Assembly (NCBI GenBank): GCA_963678705.1
Contig: OY783204.1
Span: 16,750,759-16,814,758 of the forward strand
Direction of reading: 5' to 3'
Length of the DNA stretch: 64,000 nucleotides
DNA from: Panorpa germanica
Lineage: Eukaryota > Arthropoda > Insecta > Mecoptera > Panorpidae
Shown: positions 51,951 to 64,000 of the stretch, piece by piece
Numbering within the stretch: the stretch's first letter is position 1
How the letters are laid out: each line of letters opens with the position of its first letter
The notes under the pieces: model-generated
Seen by the model: only the letters and a program-made list of their open reading frames with translations
Told to the model about the DNA's origin: nothing
The model's database searches: none
Position numbers and translations under genes: made by a program

Positions 51951-54900
51951 CTATAGGGAGCAGGAAGTCTCGCCAGAGACTGATAAACGAGCGGTCCTTT
52001 GTAATCTACATCAGTTAAATTGGAATATTTTTTATTGATGGTATCAGACGCCAATTGGTGTATAGCTTGTCCAGCACTCAACTCCTGGAGGCTGCAAAGT
52101 AACGCTACAACACAGTCGACACTGGAACTGAGCGCTGCATCATCTCCTGACATAGAGCACTCTTCCAGAGAGTCCATGATCCTTTAAAAACGATAAACAT
52201 TTACATTTTATCTACTGACAACCCTACAAACAATTTTGATCGGAATCCAATTAGATGCGAATCGTATCACTCTGAATGGTGATTGGAATCCTATTAGACA
52301 TTAGTGAGACATTACATAAAGCTTTGCACAACATGTCTGCACGGGTCGGAACGCTCCGTACTCCCTCTGATTGCCTTCCTAATACTTTCCAAACGAGATT
52401 TGCCGAGGTGCAAGTCGTGGTACTACCCAGTACTACCACATATGTTCTTCCGAACGCTGTTTGACTACTGTCTAACCACCCTCTGATAGGAGATTGCTAA
52501 GATACGACAAATTGTTTGTAGGGAAGCTAATTCAGACTACCTAAGTACTTACAATCTCAGTATTGCCATATCGTCGCTACAGCCCTGCTTTTCCTTTTGA
52601 TTCAGCAACAAAGCAAGGTCCAGGACCCTTTCAGGGGACTTAAATAAATCACGGACCCATCTCAAGGCTTCAGCCCTGTATTCCGGTGGTGGGTACAACA
52701 GTGCTCGGTGGAAAAGTGCTTCCAATACAGGACGAAGAGGGCCTTCTCCACCAACGAGACGAACTAATTGGCCTACCAATAAATATACACAGCGGGCCCC
52801 ACCACCTGATAATGTGGGGGCGGAGCCTAGTACACCAGAACCTCGTCCGCTCTCCAAGGTTAATGTATAATCTCTGGAATAAAGTAAGTAACATTATAAC
52901 GGTACACAATTAAAAGTATAGATTTGGAAATAAGAGTGCCTTAAGTTGGACTTTAAAATAGAAACTAAACGAAAAGAACACTCCAGCTAGCATAGATTTC
53001 TTGAACACATCGCTTAATAAACAACAGCTGAAGAAAACTAGATACCCTACAAACAATTTTGATCGGAATCCAATTAGATGCGAATCGTATCACTCTAAAT
53101 GGTTGGAATCCTATTAGACATTAGTGTGACATTACATGAAGCTTTGGACAGCATGTCTGAACCGGCCGGAACGCTCCGTACCCCCTCTGATGCCCTTCCT
53201 AATACTTTCCAAACGAGGTTTGCCGAGGTGCAAGTCGTGGTACTACCCCTTCTACTCAGATTTCAACATAGCCACACCAACAAACGACCGTACACGAGTA
53301 GAACACGAGCAACAACGACTTATATGCATATGCCTTTTCATGCGGACAGAGATATTCACATCTAAAATTAATTGCAGCCGTCTTGCATATACTGAATCTT
53401 CGTAAATGTTCGGCTAACACGAAACTAATATTCTTGAAATCGTGTAAATAAATCACACCCCTTTTATTATTTGTTTGTGTGGATTATAATACATATACGT
53501 GGTCTATGTAGTGGTAAGAGATAATATGCCTTCCCAAACACTGTCTAACCGCCATCTGATACGAGATTACTAAGATACGACAAATTGTTTGTTGGGTAGT
53601 AACTTAGAATATGGCACCGAATGATATGAAGAACGACTGTTTATTAGTTGACTTAAGACAGGTCAGCTAATTAACTAACGCACAGAATGTGTACAGGACA
53701 TAAACAATGACACGTTACACAATTATTTAACGCTTTACTTGATTGAAGGATATTAAAATATTAACAGAAATAAGAGCGGAAGTGAAAACGCAAGTGTGTC
53801 GAAAAAGGATTAAGAAAAAGAATGATGAGATGCAGAGGCATATAAGGGAAAGGGCACAAGAGAATGGAAGCTTTAAAATGACAACAGTATTGAGGTAGGA
53901 AAACAAATATTAAAAAGATAGAAAATGAATTAAAAATTGGAATACTGAGCGAATGAAATCGACAAAATGATAAGGAAGATATTAGAGGTATTGTAGTGGT
54001 GTAAAAAATGAAAGAAAACGGTATTGCCACTGTAAACAAGTTGCTGAAATGCCACGCCATGTGAAGTTTCTGAAATTTATTCAATTATAGCTCATATTTA
54101 AATAAGCTTTTTCATCACTTAAATTTGACAGATGAAGTGGTTTCTCCATTTGCAACATTATTAATATTTCATATGAACGACTGTGATATCAACTGATCTC
54201 TGAACAAACTCCTTCATGACAAAAATTCATAGATTTTAACAAATATAATTTCAAAGGGAGTCCGAATTGTTTACTTGGAAAAGAAATGAAAAAAAAAGAG
54301 AATGAGACATAGTGAGAGAGAAAACGAATAAGAGAATGACCCATGACAATGGTAAATTTAATTAAACAATTGAAACAAGTTCCTTATAAGGGAAAGGAAT
54401 ATAGAAATGCAGAAAGAATGAAGAGTTGTAGACGAGGAGGATGCCGGAATACCTGGAAAAACAGAGAGGTAAAGAAACAAGAATGATCAAAAAGTTTAAA
54501 CTAGGGAATGAAGAAAGAGACGGTAGATATGGAAAAAAGAGGACCAGAAAGTGTGGGAAGGAAGAAGATAAATTGGAGCACAGATGTTGGAAAAACGTGA
54601 CAAAGAGGGAAGAGAATGCATATCGGAAGTAACGAGAAAGAAATGAGAGAAGGAGAACAAATTAGAGGAAGCTTGATTTTAACGGGAATGTAAAGGAAAG
54701 GTAGACAGCGAAAAGCACTTGCAGGCAGGAAGTAAAAATGGAAGTGGCAATAAAACAAGGAGAGATCCCAGTAAACATTTTGGAGTCAATTCTACTTCAT
54801 TTCTATTACTTATCATGAGTTTTTTGTCTGGAACGTGTTCGTTTTCTATTCAGTAGTTCATAGGAAAGGCCCTTTTTATGAGCTGCAGACATCGCAACGA

Positions 54901-57900
54901 CGGCTCACTGCTGAATTAAAAGCGACTCCGGTTTATGATTTATGACCGGAGTTATAAACTTGACACTAGCAGGGATGGCAGGGGTATAAAACTTAATGGA
55001 ATTCTAATTTTTAGAGTCTGCAAAATATAAATATTTAAATGAAGAAATAAAAAGATGTAATCTTTAGTACGGATCGTGATTCTTTTAATGAATATTATTC
55101 ATCTTCAACAATACTCGTTATATTAGTTTTTTATATTGTTTTGGTGATTCAAAAATCCACGATCGGCAGGTCTGCGTTAGGTTTAAAACCTCTGTCTTAC
55201 CATCGCTGCTTAGAGTATTCGTTTAAACACATTATATTCGGGGATTGAGGGAGGGAGCGTGTGCCTATTACCATTAAAGAAATATTTGTTGAAAAAGGAT
55301 AGCATATACTTTAAACATACTGTACTGAACGAAATACTATACAAGTATACAAGTGTAACGGTGAAAAATATATTTTACTTGTCTAACCGCATCTCGTTTC
55401 TCTCTCACTTTGGAATGAAAATGAACTAAAAAAATATATATCCAAGTGTGAAAGAAACAACTGCTACTTAATGAATGATGTTGGAAAAAGAAAGAATATT
55501 ATTATGAAAAAATTCTAACAACTAACACAAAATCTGTGACAGGTAGAGAATCAATTTGAACTAAAAGCGACTTTCGTGTACCAATTTTGAACTATTAACG
55601 AACTTGCTAAGACTACATATATCAGATTTTATTTCACAAAATCTTGACAGGTAGGGAATAAATTTGAACTAAAATTGGTTTCTGTGTTGTTGCTTCGAGG
55701 TTGTAAAGCGTTAGAATTGAATTGTACGAGTGACTCGAACGTCACTAAATAGGGCACTTCTCCAAATTGTTTACTGGGATAGAGAACAGTGCCTATTACA
55801 TATTATGGAATAATAACGTAATAATACACTAACTGGACTAAGAAAAAATATGCAATGTAATTGGAAGAATTAAGGCAAAACCGTTAAATACAAAATAAAT
55901 AAAAACATAAAGACTGAATTACGATTTTGTTACCTGGATATAAAATGTTTGTCAACCCGCGGTGTCCCTAAGAAAGCCACAAGAGCTGGACAAAACTTTT
56001 GCCACAAGAAAGCAGTAAAATGCGAGTTCTCATGAACAACCGTAGGAAGCGCTGTTAGCAGCGTTAAAAGACATTCCAAAACAAAGAGCAGCTTCGGTGG
56101 CCTGAAATAAAGTTAACTTGTAGTTTAATGGGTTTGTGATAGTAACATGCTCTGTGAAGATCTTTTGCTTACACATTCGTCTCATCCAGTCTGCTGATCA
56201 GGAATTGCATGACGGGAATAACTTCGCTGTACATCGCCACCGCTACAGCTGCGTTCCAACTGACGCGGTCATTGTTAATGTTGTTGTGATAGGTATCTCC
56301 TTCGGTGCTAAGCTTCCTCGGGGAAGATGACTTTGTGGAGCTTGCTGATTTGCTAAATTCTTTGGTCTCTCCATTGATATGAATTTGTGCTATGCGATAT
56401 CGTTCGTTGGAGTTTGACAAACTGATCCGCTCTTTAGTATGTTGCAAGTCACGCCACTCTTCATCCAAGAAAGCGCAAAATGTGCGCAAGGTTTGACTAG
56501 CGGTTGCTTGCGCAGCTGCGCGAACGGAACGGCATCCGGTTTCCCAACATTCGCCTAGATGAAATAATGTAAAAGGGTTGTAATCGAAGTGTATACTCAA
56601 TTAGCACGCAGCAGAGCGTACCTAGAGGGAGTCGGAGGCTCGTCTTAGTTTCTAGCCGAGCATAGGCCCACAAAAACTGAATTATGTTTAGAAAATTCAC
56701 TTATAAGTTGACAGTTGATTTCGAGTGAAAGCTAAAAGATTTGGCCCCCGATTAGTCTCGGTATGCAACTGTCTTACTCTCAATATTTTAGAATATATTA
56801 ATAATTAAAATAATCAATTTAATCCTTTTAATTATTAAGGTAAACCTTCACTAGTCCGCATGGAAGTCATTGCAGTGAAGCAAGAGGGAAAGTGTATGTG
56901 TCTATATATTAAGGCCTGTCACACACTGCAAGCGTATTTAAGGGGTTCTAAACAGTTACTATTTTCAAAAGATTTTTTTTTTATTTCAATTTCGTAATGT
57001 AGTAATTTTAAGTAAATCCGGGGATTATTTTCGAAGTTATGTAAGTTGAAAAAAAATGTACTCTATGTAAAATGCTTTTGAAACTTTAAATGCGTTTTTC
57101 TAAAAACTGTGTTTTTAAAGTCGTTTCTCAAGAAACGGCTAAACCGATCAGTCTCAAATTTCAACACAAGTTTCTTAAGTATATTTTTTAGTGATCATTC
57201 GAGGATTTTTTCTCACCGATTAATATATTTTTTATAAACAATTTAAGACTAAAATTTTGATCAAAAATCGTTTTTTTTTTTTGAGAAGCCGCCATTTTGT
57301 CAAAAAAAATTATTTTGCTTAATCATTTGATTAATTACTAGATTATACATTACTTTAACGAAATCTGTTTGGCTTTCCATTTTAGATGATTCAGTCCAGA
57401 TTTATAGTGATCACCGCAAGATGCCGCAAGAAGCTCCGGGAGATGAGCTATAGCAGCTTTAAAATTATTAATACAGTTAAAAGTTACCATAATATGTGTA
57501 CAAATTTTTACATTAATAAATTTAAAAGTCTTCTCATGAAATATTCTTAAAAAATCTTTTTTTGGGCCTAATAACTGTATATAACCCCTAAAGCGACGGC
57601 GAATTCGAACGTAAATGGGCGGCTTGGTTGAGCGGCTAAAACTCTCGAAGCAAGCCGACTCCTGTGTTCTTTGCATGTGTTGTGTCACAATACATACATA
57701 CCACATACCGATACGACAGTACGCCAAATCAAACTTGTGTATTGTAGGGTGTATTGAAGTTGTTTTGCACTAACATCATTTATTATGAGAACAAACTTTT
57801 ACTTAAATTTTTATCGATACACCACTGTTCCTTCCAGTCTGAGCCAGCTGATGGCATTTACAAGGTAGGGATATAGCATGCATACGCTTGGTTAAAATTC

Positions 57901-59471
57901 GCTGAAATACGGTTCCAATGTGAGAGGTATGTAACTGTAAATGTATGTTCATTACATTTACAGGGTTCGGATAGGTAAAGCGTAGTAGCGTGTATACGTC
58001 CGGTCAAAATTCGCTGAAATACGGTTGCAGTGTGCGACAGGCTTAACTCAGGAATAGATCTCAGTTCTTGTCTCAGAATGTGTTTTAACGATTCTGTAAC
58101 CCTGATCGTAGGTACATTTTCCCCTACCTCTCTTCCCTTCATTTCAATGCATATACGATAAATTCAATGAGTTCGATATGGCCCAGTTGACGCTTATCTA
58201 CGTATACTTACCACATCTCGTCAATATTTCTATAACGATCCTGCCGTTCAAAGTGCAAGCTGGCGAGCAAGCCATTGCCAGGAGAACCCGAAGAACATTC
58301 ACTAGAGTATCTTGGTTTCCACTGGATTTTCCATTTGATATTTTAACTGGTTGAACACTTGAAGTCGCCTGCAATAACTGTGACGGCAACCAGAGCGAAT
58401 CATTCTCTGGTTCCAAACCGGCGTGGAACCGCTCATCCCGAATAACGCGCTGAAAATTATTTCCTTGTCAAATAAACATTGCTACAAGTTAATTTGTTTG
58501 TCTTTAAAGGTAACTTACGTGTAAGCCATTTAAAGCCAAAGTAACTGACTTAGCTTTACGGGTTTCCAAAGCTAGCTGAAGAGCTGTCAAACAAGCAGCA
58601 CGCAACTCGTGCGAAGGATCTCGAAACGAAGATCCTTGTTGTCGACAAAGCAAATCTGAAATAAGTTTTTGATGTTATTTAGTTTGTAGCATAAGTGAAG
58701 CCTTATTACCAACCACCACTTATGACTACCACCTTATTATAAAAACAATTTAAGGTTAGAGTTACGATATTTAAACTACAACTAACAGTGACTTATGGTG
58801 ACAATAGCGCATATTAGCCCGACTTACCTTTAAAAAGACCTACCTAGTTGATGGCAATTGAGTGACAGTTTATACAATTGATTTTACGTTATCTGCTTTC
58901 GCTAAGCATCCATAAAGTTAACCCGGCCCTAACAAATACCCAGTAAACAAATTGGACTACATTCATAATCACATTTATTAAAATCATTGCCAAGAAAGAC
59001 TTTACTCACAGCCGTTCTTAAGAAATGTCATTGTTATGGGCTACAAATGGCGAAACAACTTTACCTGTCAAACTTCCAATAAGCAAAAACGTTGATTCGA
59101 ACATTAATTAAGTAAACAAGTGACAGAAACTTCACCTAAGTATAACATTTCACCAAATTGTTTACTGGATATACATGTATTCAACTGCATACATTTAACT
59201 AATATCTATACCTGAATATTATAGTACATATATAACAAATACTAGTGGAATAGAGTTTTATATAAAAATCAATTTTAAGAACATAAAATTCGATACAAAA
59301 ATAACAAGTGAAATGTCAAGTGAACACGAATATAACCATAAGATAGATAATCATTTTAAAATGTTTATAAATTTCACACAAAATACCGTGAGCATCTTGG
59401 GCAGCCTTCTTTAACGTTGCATGTTTATTTCCAGATGCATCTTGCACAATACTTAATAAAACGTCTTCCAT
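51951..59471 (-). CDS. ARFGEF3/BIG3-like protein, N-terminal seven coding exons
   Basis: Exons on the minus strand: 59387-59471 (ATG at 59469-59471), 58519-58655, 58212-58449, 56173-56554, 55934-56101, 52553-52873 and 51951-52181. All have GT...AG borders and matching phases, giving 520 codons so far. The order and wording follow ARFGEF3: [17 protein letters not shown]..., [77 protein letters not shown] and [13 protein letters not shown]3 is a large HEAT-repeat relative of Arf exchange factors, linked to secretory granules in mammals; its Sec7 domain is degenerate. The end of exon 7 has a good donor (GTAAGA), and the rest of the protein (well over 1000 residues in relatives) is not in the window. 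Confidence 0.82.
52222..52523. mobile_element. MITE with CCCTACAAACAATTT ends, in BIG3-like intron 6
   Basis: 302-bp element with inverted ends CCCTACAAACAATTT and AAATTGTTTGTAGGG. It lies between exons 6 and 7, fills most of that 371-base intron, and is about 75% or more similar by eye to 53045-53596. Confidence 0.85.
53045..53596. mobile_element. MITE of the same family with internal insertion, in intron 5
   Basis: It has the same ends as 52222-52523. About 250-280 bases of unrelated sequence (about 53252-53530) interrupt the middle; no clear duplication marks the inner insertion. Confidence 0.78.
53597..54767. other. BIG3-like intron 5 sequence
   Basis: A purine-rich stretch from about 54280 to 54765 is full of AGA/GAA on the plus strand. 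No gene is visible. Confidence 0.5.
54768..55777. mobile_element. CAGTAAACAWTTTGG-family termini about 1 kb apart
   Basis: A left end CCAGTAAACATTTTGG at 54768 and an inverted right end CCAAATTGTTTACTGG ending at 55777 could bound one longer relative, or be halves of two copies. The first ~85 bases match 51336-51418. No transposase is seen between them. Confidence 0.45.
56924..58047. repeat. Possible TIR element in BIG3-like intron 3
   Basis: Left CCTGTCACACACTGCAA near 56926 and right TTGCAGTGTGCGACAGG near 58024-58040 are inverted. Inside the right part a ~40-base direct repeat (TTCGCTGAAATACGGTT at about 57898 and 58010) is seen. No transposase is recognised. Confidence 0.4.
58939..59168. 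mobile_element. MITE with CAGTAAACAWTTTGG ends, BIG3-like intron 1
   Basis: 230-bp element with ends CCAGTAAACAAATTGG and CCAAATTGTTTACTGG. Both lie between exon 2 and exon 1. Confidence 0.8.
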
Positions 59472-60529
59472 ATTGTTGTTTAAATTATATGTAATTTATA
59501 ATTTGTTCCTCTTTTTAATTACATTTCTGTCACTAATATCTTAAAATCTTTCACTGTGTAGCTGTCAAACATTTATGTTTATTTATTTTATTGTTTATAT
59601 TTCTGTTACTACTTTAAGTGTTTGATTTATTATCGCGAATGAGTTTCACTCACAATCATGTTTAACAGTGAATTTATCATACTGTACTTCAGGCGCTTTA
59701 CGAAAATCAAGTTCAAGTTGCTTTTTACTCTATGCGTAAAGAAACACTGTCAAAAATGTTGCATACACTAGGCGCTAAAAATTACATGTTGCGGCGATGT
59801 AAAATGCATTTTTATGTAAGTCGCATCATAGTGATACGTATTTTTTACTACCGTTAGGAATAATTAGGTTTCACTAATTACGGTATTTTCATTAAAGGCC
59901 GCTGTAATTATATCGTTATTGTAAATTAAAAAGTATCCACATTTTTTTATCTAAGTAAATATCCGGTATAGTTAGATTAGGGATTCTTGAGGTTCATTAG
60001 CACATGAATGAAATATAGAGTTAACCTTAATTGAAGAACAATAGTTTGAAATTTTTTCTGAAAATCCACTTTTTCTTGTCAGGAATAATTAGAATTTACT
60101 AATTATAAATCATAAGCCATTTATAATATTGCTATAATTTTATTTATTAGCAAATATAGAAACCGAATACAATGCAAGTCTAGATGTTACTCTATTGACT
60201 GTTATGTAATGAATGTCCCAAGCTGAAACTAACCCAGATGGAAAGAAACCTAGTCATCGGGTTACATCAGACCATCTAGTTCCTAAGAATAGTTAGCCAT
60301 AAGTCAGATTTATATTGAGATAAGACCCAAGCAGATCTATGCTTGCATCAGAGATCTACTGGAAGTCTTAAAGCAAAATATCGCTAATATTCTCTTGAAT
60401 TTATTTATTGAATTTACCTATACAGCAAATTCAATTACTTGAAGCCATTTAAACCAAAAATATGATTCAATCTAGTCTGCTCAAAGGTAAGCGTCCACTG
60501 GTCTGCATGGCACGCATCAAACACATTTA
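59472..60529. other. Upstream region of the BIG3-like gene
   Basis: It must contain the promoter and 5' UTR. I see no convincing TATA box. GGAATAATTAG...ACTAATTA occurs twice (59866 and 60083) in a row of AT-rich sequence. Confidence 0.4.
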
Positions 60530-61150
60530 ATGGGCTTGTGTCCTCATTTTTTAGTGGTCGATTTTTCAATTGTTGATTGAAATTGATGTTAGTATATCGT
60601 TAGTATATAGTATATATAGTATATCTAAATATTGACGGAGATATAGCAATTAAAAGTTTGAATTGTAGTATTAGCGTTAGAGATGGTTGGCCATATTTGT
60701 ATGACGTGAAATGCATTTTAACGTCAGTTATTTGTTGAGCAGGTCAGTGCTGTGGTAATGTTCTGTAGCTGTTGGTAGTCAAATCAAAGAATAATAAGTT
60801 TTTATTTTATTTAATCCTGGTAAGGCAGACATGATATTGAAATTTTATTGTTCTTTGAAATAACTGTAAATAATATTTGATATTTTGATATATAAATACA
60901 TATAACAGAGATTTATGATCTGTAAGGTTGGTAACCTTACACAAGGATTGTGATGTCACATGCACTTGGAATGTGTGCAACGTCGAATCCCTTTAATAAT
61001 TAAAGAGACAAAATGACTGTTTTAATTATTAATATCTCTTAACATATAAGGAGTTATTAAGAAATAATTGAACATTTGAGGTTCTAGTAACCCACTTTAT
61101 CAATATATAGTACACTTTTACAGAAATTAAGACATAGGACACAATCCCAT
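60530..61150. mobile_element. MITE of the ATGGGCTTGTGTCCT family
   Basis: 621 bp; left end ATGGGCTTGTGTCCT, right end AGGACACAATCCCAT, inverted. It is closely related to 51059-51934, and a third copy starts at 63980. Confidence 0.82.
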
Positions 61151-61688
61151 TGGCTTACCATAATAATTGAAACACAACAGCCGGCGAAAACACCTGCACC
61201 GAGCTTTACAAAAAATCTAATATCTCATACTTAAGTTAGAAAAATCAACCAATATAGACAGGGCCGTAGTTAGTAGATAAGACATTCGATAGGTCGACTT
61301 GACGCTTCGATTGGATATCAAGGAAATTAGGGAGTCAGCTCCAAATGTCTCCCTTCCTCTAGCCCCAATCCTGAATATACATTCCGCAAAGCAATGTTTT
61401 CGATATGCATTTTAGCTTAAAATCATGACATATTTTACTTCCGAAAAGTTGACCGCAAAGCGAAAACCTTATAACGAATCAATTATTTTTATTACAGCAA
61501 TACCACTAAATCACTAATGCCACCAATTTGGTCAGTGTATTGTAGCCTTATCTGACGTTTAGCCTAAATGAAATAAAGCGAGAAGCTGAAACTAACAGAA
61601 GGTCGGTAACAATACAACATTTTTTTGGCCGTATAACAAAACATTGTGAACCGAAAATCGAAAAGTACCAAAATTAATAAAGGCCGTT

Positions 61689-61875
61689 CCAGTAAACATT
61701 TTGGAGTGACTTTGCCATCATATTGAAGTTGCGATTGGTTCTTTTGTCATGATAGAATTAATTTACAGTTCACCAAATGACGAAACCACTCCACCTGTTG
61801 GAATACAAATGAAGATAAAGTTGATACGAACTATAATTGAAGTGCAATAGTGGCAGAAGCGAAATTGTTTACTGA
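61689..61875. mobile_element. MITE with CAGTAAACAWTTTGG ends, shortened
   Basis: 187 bp; starts CCAGTAAACATTTTGG and ends AATTGTTTACTG. The inside resembles the reverse complement of part of 8154-8406 (AAGATAAAGTTGATACGAAC). Confidence 0.72.
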
Positions 61876-62627
61876 AATCCAATGGTTCAATCACAACATA
61901 ATAATGTGTCGTGAGGTAAAAGTGACGAGTGTCAAAGAAGAGATCATTGACTAATGACGATCATTGATCATTGCCATATACTCTTAAGAGTAGGTTTATT
62001 TTTCAAAAAGCAGTAAAACAGATTGCAAAAAGTTGTATATTAGTTTGCATAACAGTTAACTTTGATTATGTTAAATACACGTGACTGTGCTTAGCAGCCT
62101 ATTTGGTTAACACATAAATAACATAATTTGTAATATAGATTCTTCCCATCCGCACAGTAATGCTAACCATAACTACAAACCTACATACCAACGCTCGTTC
62201 CTTAATTCAAAAAGCTGACGACATCTCCAAAACCTAAGATCAACAAGTTTATTATTTTGGTCATATAGTTTTTAAGATTGCTTAAAAGTTAAGTTATTGT
62301 ACAATATTTTTCCCTCAACACTCTTAATACACGAAAACCAAAAAATTCATGGTCACTTTCGGATCATGCGCGAACTTTTCATTATAAATCAATACTGGGA
62401 GTCGCGGTGCGTCGGTGATGCCCCGTTCAACAGATGGATGACTCGGCAACAGCAACAGGTGTTTGGACGCAGGTCTAACACGAGCCGTCAAAGGGATGCA
62501 GGATGACGAGACGATGGTACAGTAGAATTATCGGAAGTACACAAGCAGAACTAATTGCTGATGTAACCCGCCCACGATAAAAAATGACGTTTAACAGGGA
62601 TTAACACGTAACATCTGTCACTGATAT
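61876..62627. other. Intergenic sequence
   Basis: No gene or repeat partner was recognised. A slightly GC-richer patch (62395-62520) gives a 69-codon ORF without recognisable motifs. Confidence 0.4.
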
Positions 62628-63420
62628 ATATATTTTTTTTTTTTTTATTTACAAGAATATTACAACTAAGCGTGGCTTATCTAGTAATTTATATATAAAA
62701 AGTTAAATATAATTGTTCAGTTCTAGTCCACTGACTAGTTCCAAAATTTTAAAAACGTGTGTGGTTTGTAGTAGCAGAATCACAGGGTCAAGTCTTCCGG
62801 CTTGGTCCTCTTCAATCTGCGCAGATTCTCTCTGTTATTAAGCAGCTGCAGAATTTCTTCATTCTGGTGGTTCTGCAGTCGCAGTAGATGTTTGCTTGCT
62901 GCCTTCCTGACTTCTTCGTCTACGGTGGGCATCTTTAAATCACGGTGTAAATTGTCATTCCGTATGTACTAGGGCGAATTTGTAATGCTCCGTAGTACTT
63001 TGTTTTGAAAAGTTTGAATTTTTGTTAAATTTGTTTTCTTGGTACAACCCCAAAGTTGTATACCATAAGTCCATATGGGTTTCAATATTTGCTTATACAA
63101 TAACAGTTTGTTGTGCTGTAAGCTGAGAATGTTTTCCTATAAGCCAGTGCATTTTCCTGAATTTATTATTCAGCTGTTTTCTTTTTATCTTAACATGCTC
63201 CTTCCACTTGAGTTTCGCGTCAAGCGTCTTGCCAAGGTATTTCGCTGTGTTGGAATAGGGTATTTTTTGGCTGTTGATAGTAACTGTGAGAGGAGTAGTT
63301 ATTCTATTTGTAAAGTTGATGTGCGTGGATTTGGCTTCGTTCAGCTTAATTCGCCATTTCTGTTACTGATATTAAATCGCTTATTAATATCAAGGAGTGT
63401 GATCACTGAAGTAACATTTA
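62628..63420 (-). pseudogene. 5'-truncated Jockey ORF2, C-terminal RT part
   Basis: A T-run at 62633-62646 is the poly(A) tail seen from the other strand. The minus strand reads KWRIKLNEAKSTHINF, KYLGKTLDAKLKWKEHVK, KPIWTYGIQLWG and QTFQNKVLRSI, then ends near 62790 at LKRTKPEDL. These match the same regions of the Jockey copy at 24400-24990, but the sequence differs, so it is another family member. The catalytic palm is absent. Typical dead-on-arrival LINE insertion. Confidence 0.85.
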
Positions 63421-63979
63421 ACATTTAACTACAGCAATAAAAAAATCTACTACTTGCGACGTCGATATTTTTTTACTTTAATGGCAACTTTATTGTAATT
63501 TCTGCTTTAATGGTTATCAAGTGGTTTTCCTATTACGCACTACAGCGCATAATATACGAGTATGCTCAGTATTAAATATTCCAACTACAGCAGTAACCCA
63601 CAAATTAGAGCACTTCATAAAGTTCTGCTCTCACATGATGTGCGCAATTGATACCAAGTAATTAGCATAAAATATAGTACTATTTATTACTACTTCCATT
63701 GTATGCAGTGCCTGATTTAGAGGTGTGGAGGCACTGGGGCAACGAAAGACTGAAGGCCTTTCATTTTTTCCGTTAAGTTTTTCAAAAATGTATTGCTTTG
63801 ATCTCTATTGTGGGGGACCCCTCTCTTGTGGAGGCCCCGGGGCAGTAGCCCCGTTTGCCCTCTCTCAAATGCGGGCCTGATTGTATGAAATGATTAAATA
63901 CTTTTTATAATAATCCTTATTTTATAAATTACAACCATATTACGTTAAATAAAATTAAAAGTAAAATGAAATTTATAAA
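63421..63979. other. Intergenic sequence
   Basis: No gene is visible. A GC-rich patch at 63690-63880 has GGGCCTGATT-like ends facing CCTGATTTAG and could be a short hAT-like remnant. Confidence 0.4.
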
Positions 63980-64000
63980 ATGGGCTTGTGTCCTATGGCT
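63980..64000. mobile_element. Start of another ATGGGCTTGTGTCCT-family MITE, cut by the window
   Basis: ATGGGCTTGTGTCCTATG at the last bases equals the end sequence of 60530-61150. Confidence 0.7.

Noticed and set aside
52276-52464. Plus-strand ORFs within MITEs at 52276-52486 and 53099-53405
   Set aside because: They belong to the noncoding CCCTACAAACAATTT family and are not kept in frame between copies.
53761-54084. Hydrophobic minus-strand ORF (also 54501-54758)
   Set aside because: Both are the complement of purine-rich DNA, which gives Phe/Ser/Leu-rich frames by composition alone.
57350-57727. 125-residue minus-strand ORF in intron 3 of the BIG3-like gene
   Set aside because: No motif, no relation to the gene's conserved sequence, and it lies inside a possible TIR element. 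Unsupported.

Overview
The window looks like an AT-rich insect genome. The only ordinary cellular gene I recognise is a spliced gene on the minus strand at the right (51951-59471) whose exons match the N-terminal part of ARFGEF3/BIG3, a Sec7-related HEAT-repeat protein. Nearly everything to its left is mobile or virus-derived DNA. The BIG3-like gene has a splice donor at 51950 and no further exon down to position 1, so the TE cluster probably sits inside one giant intron of that gene (inference). I could not place the species.

Layout. 3-2460: 3' part of an I-like LINE. 2575-3905: a noncoding repeat (R-A) that recurs at 19326-20404 and, inverted and permuted, at 48897-50300. 4059-7862: an R1-clade LINE with internal deletions, after a (TA)n tract. 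7861-17028 and 41484-48252: two copies of a ~6.7 kb terminal-inverted-repeat element carrying a spliced bZIP transcription-factor gene. The first copy is broken and has extra insertions; the second is intact. A third, fragmentary copy lies around 17031-19290 with a hAT-like transposase remnant and a mariner MITE. 20405-30803: a Jockey-type LINE interrupted by a solo LTR (23321-23630) and, in its 3' UTR, by an apparently intact Helitron (25038-30663).

30834-41470 is the most unusual part. It is a 10.6 kb, very AT-rich, virus-like element with 321-bp terminal inverted repeats and open reading frames throughout. In order it encodes a protein-primed family B DNA polymerase, a small possible ssDNA-binding protein, a minor capsid-like protein with a parvovirus-type phospholipase A2 domain, a pX-like virion peptide, an adenain-like protease, a candidate double-jelly-roll capsid protein, a hemopexin-repeat protein and, on the other strand, a Cys-rich protein. 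It resembles Polinton/adintovirus-type elements, but I find no integrase and no packaging ATPase. A ~27-bp palindromic repeat is scattered through it, including inside reading frames.

51 kb to the end: introns and the upstream region of the BIG3-like gene, filled with at least three MITE families, plus a 5'-truncated Jockey fragment at 62628-63420. No rRNA, tRNA or CRISPR array was found.
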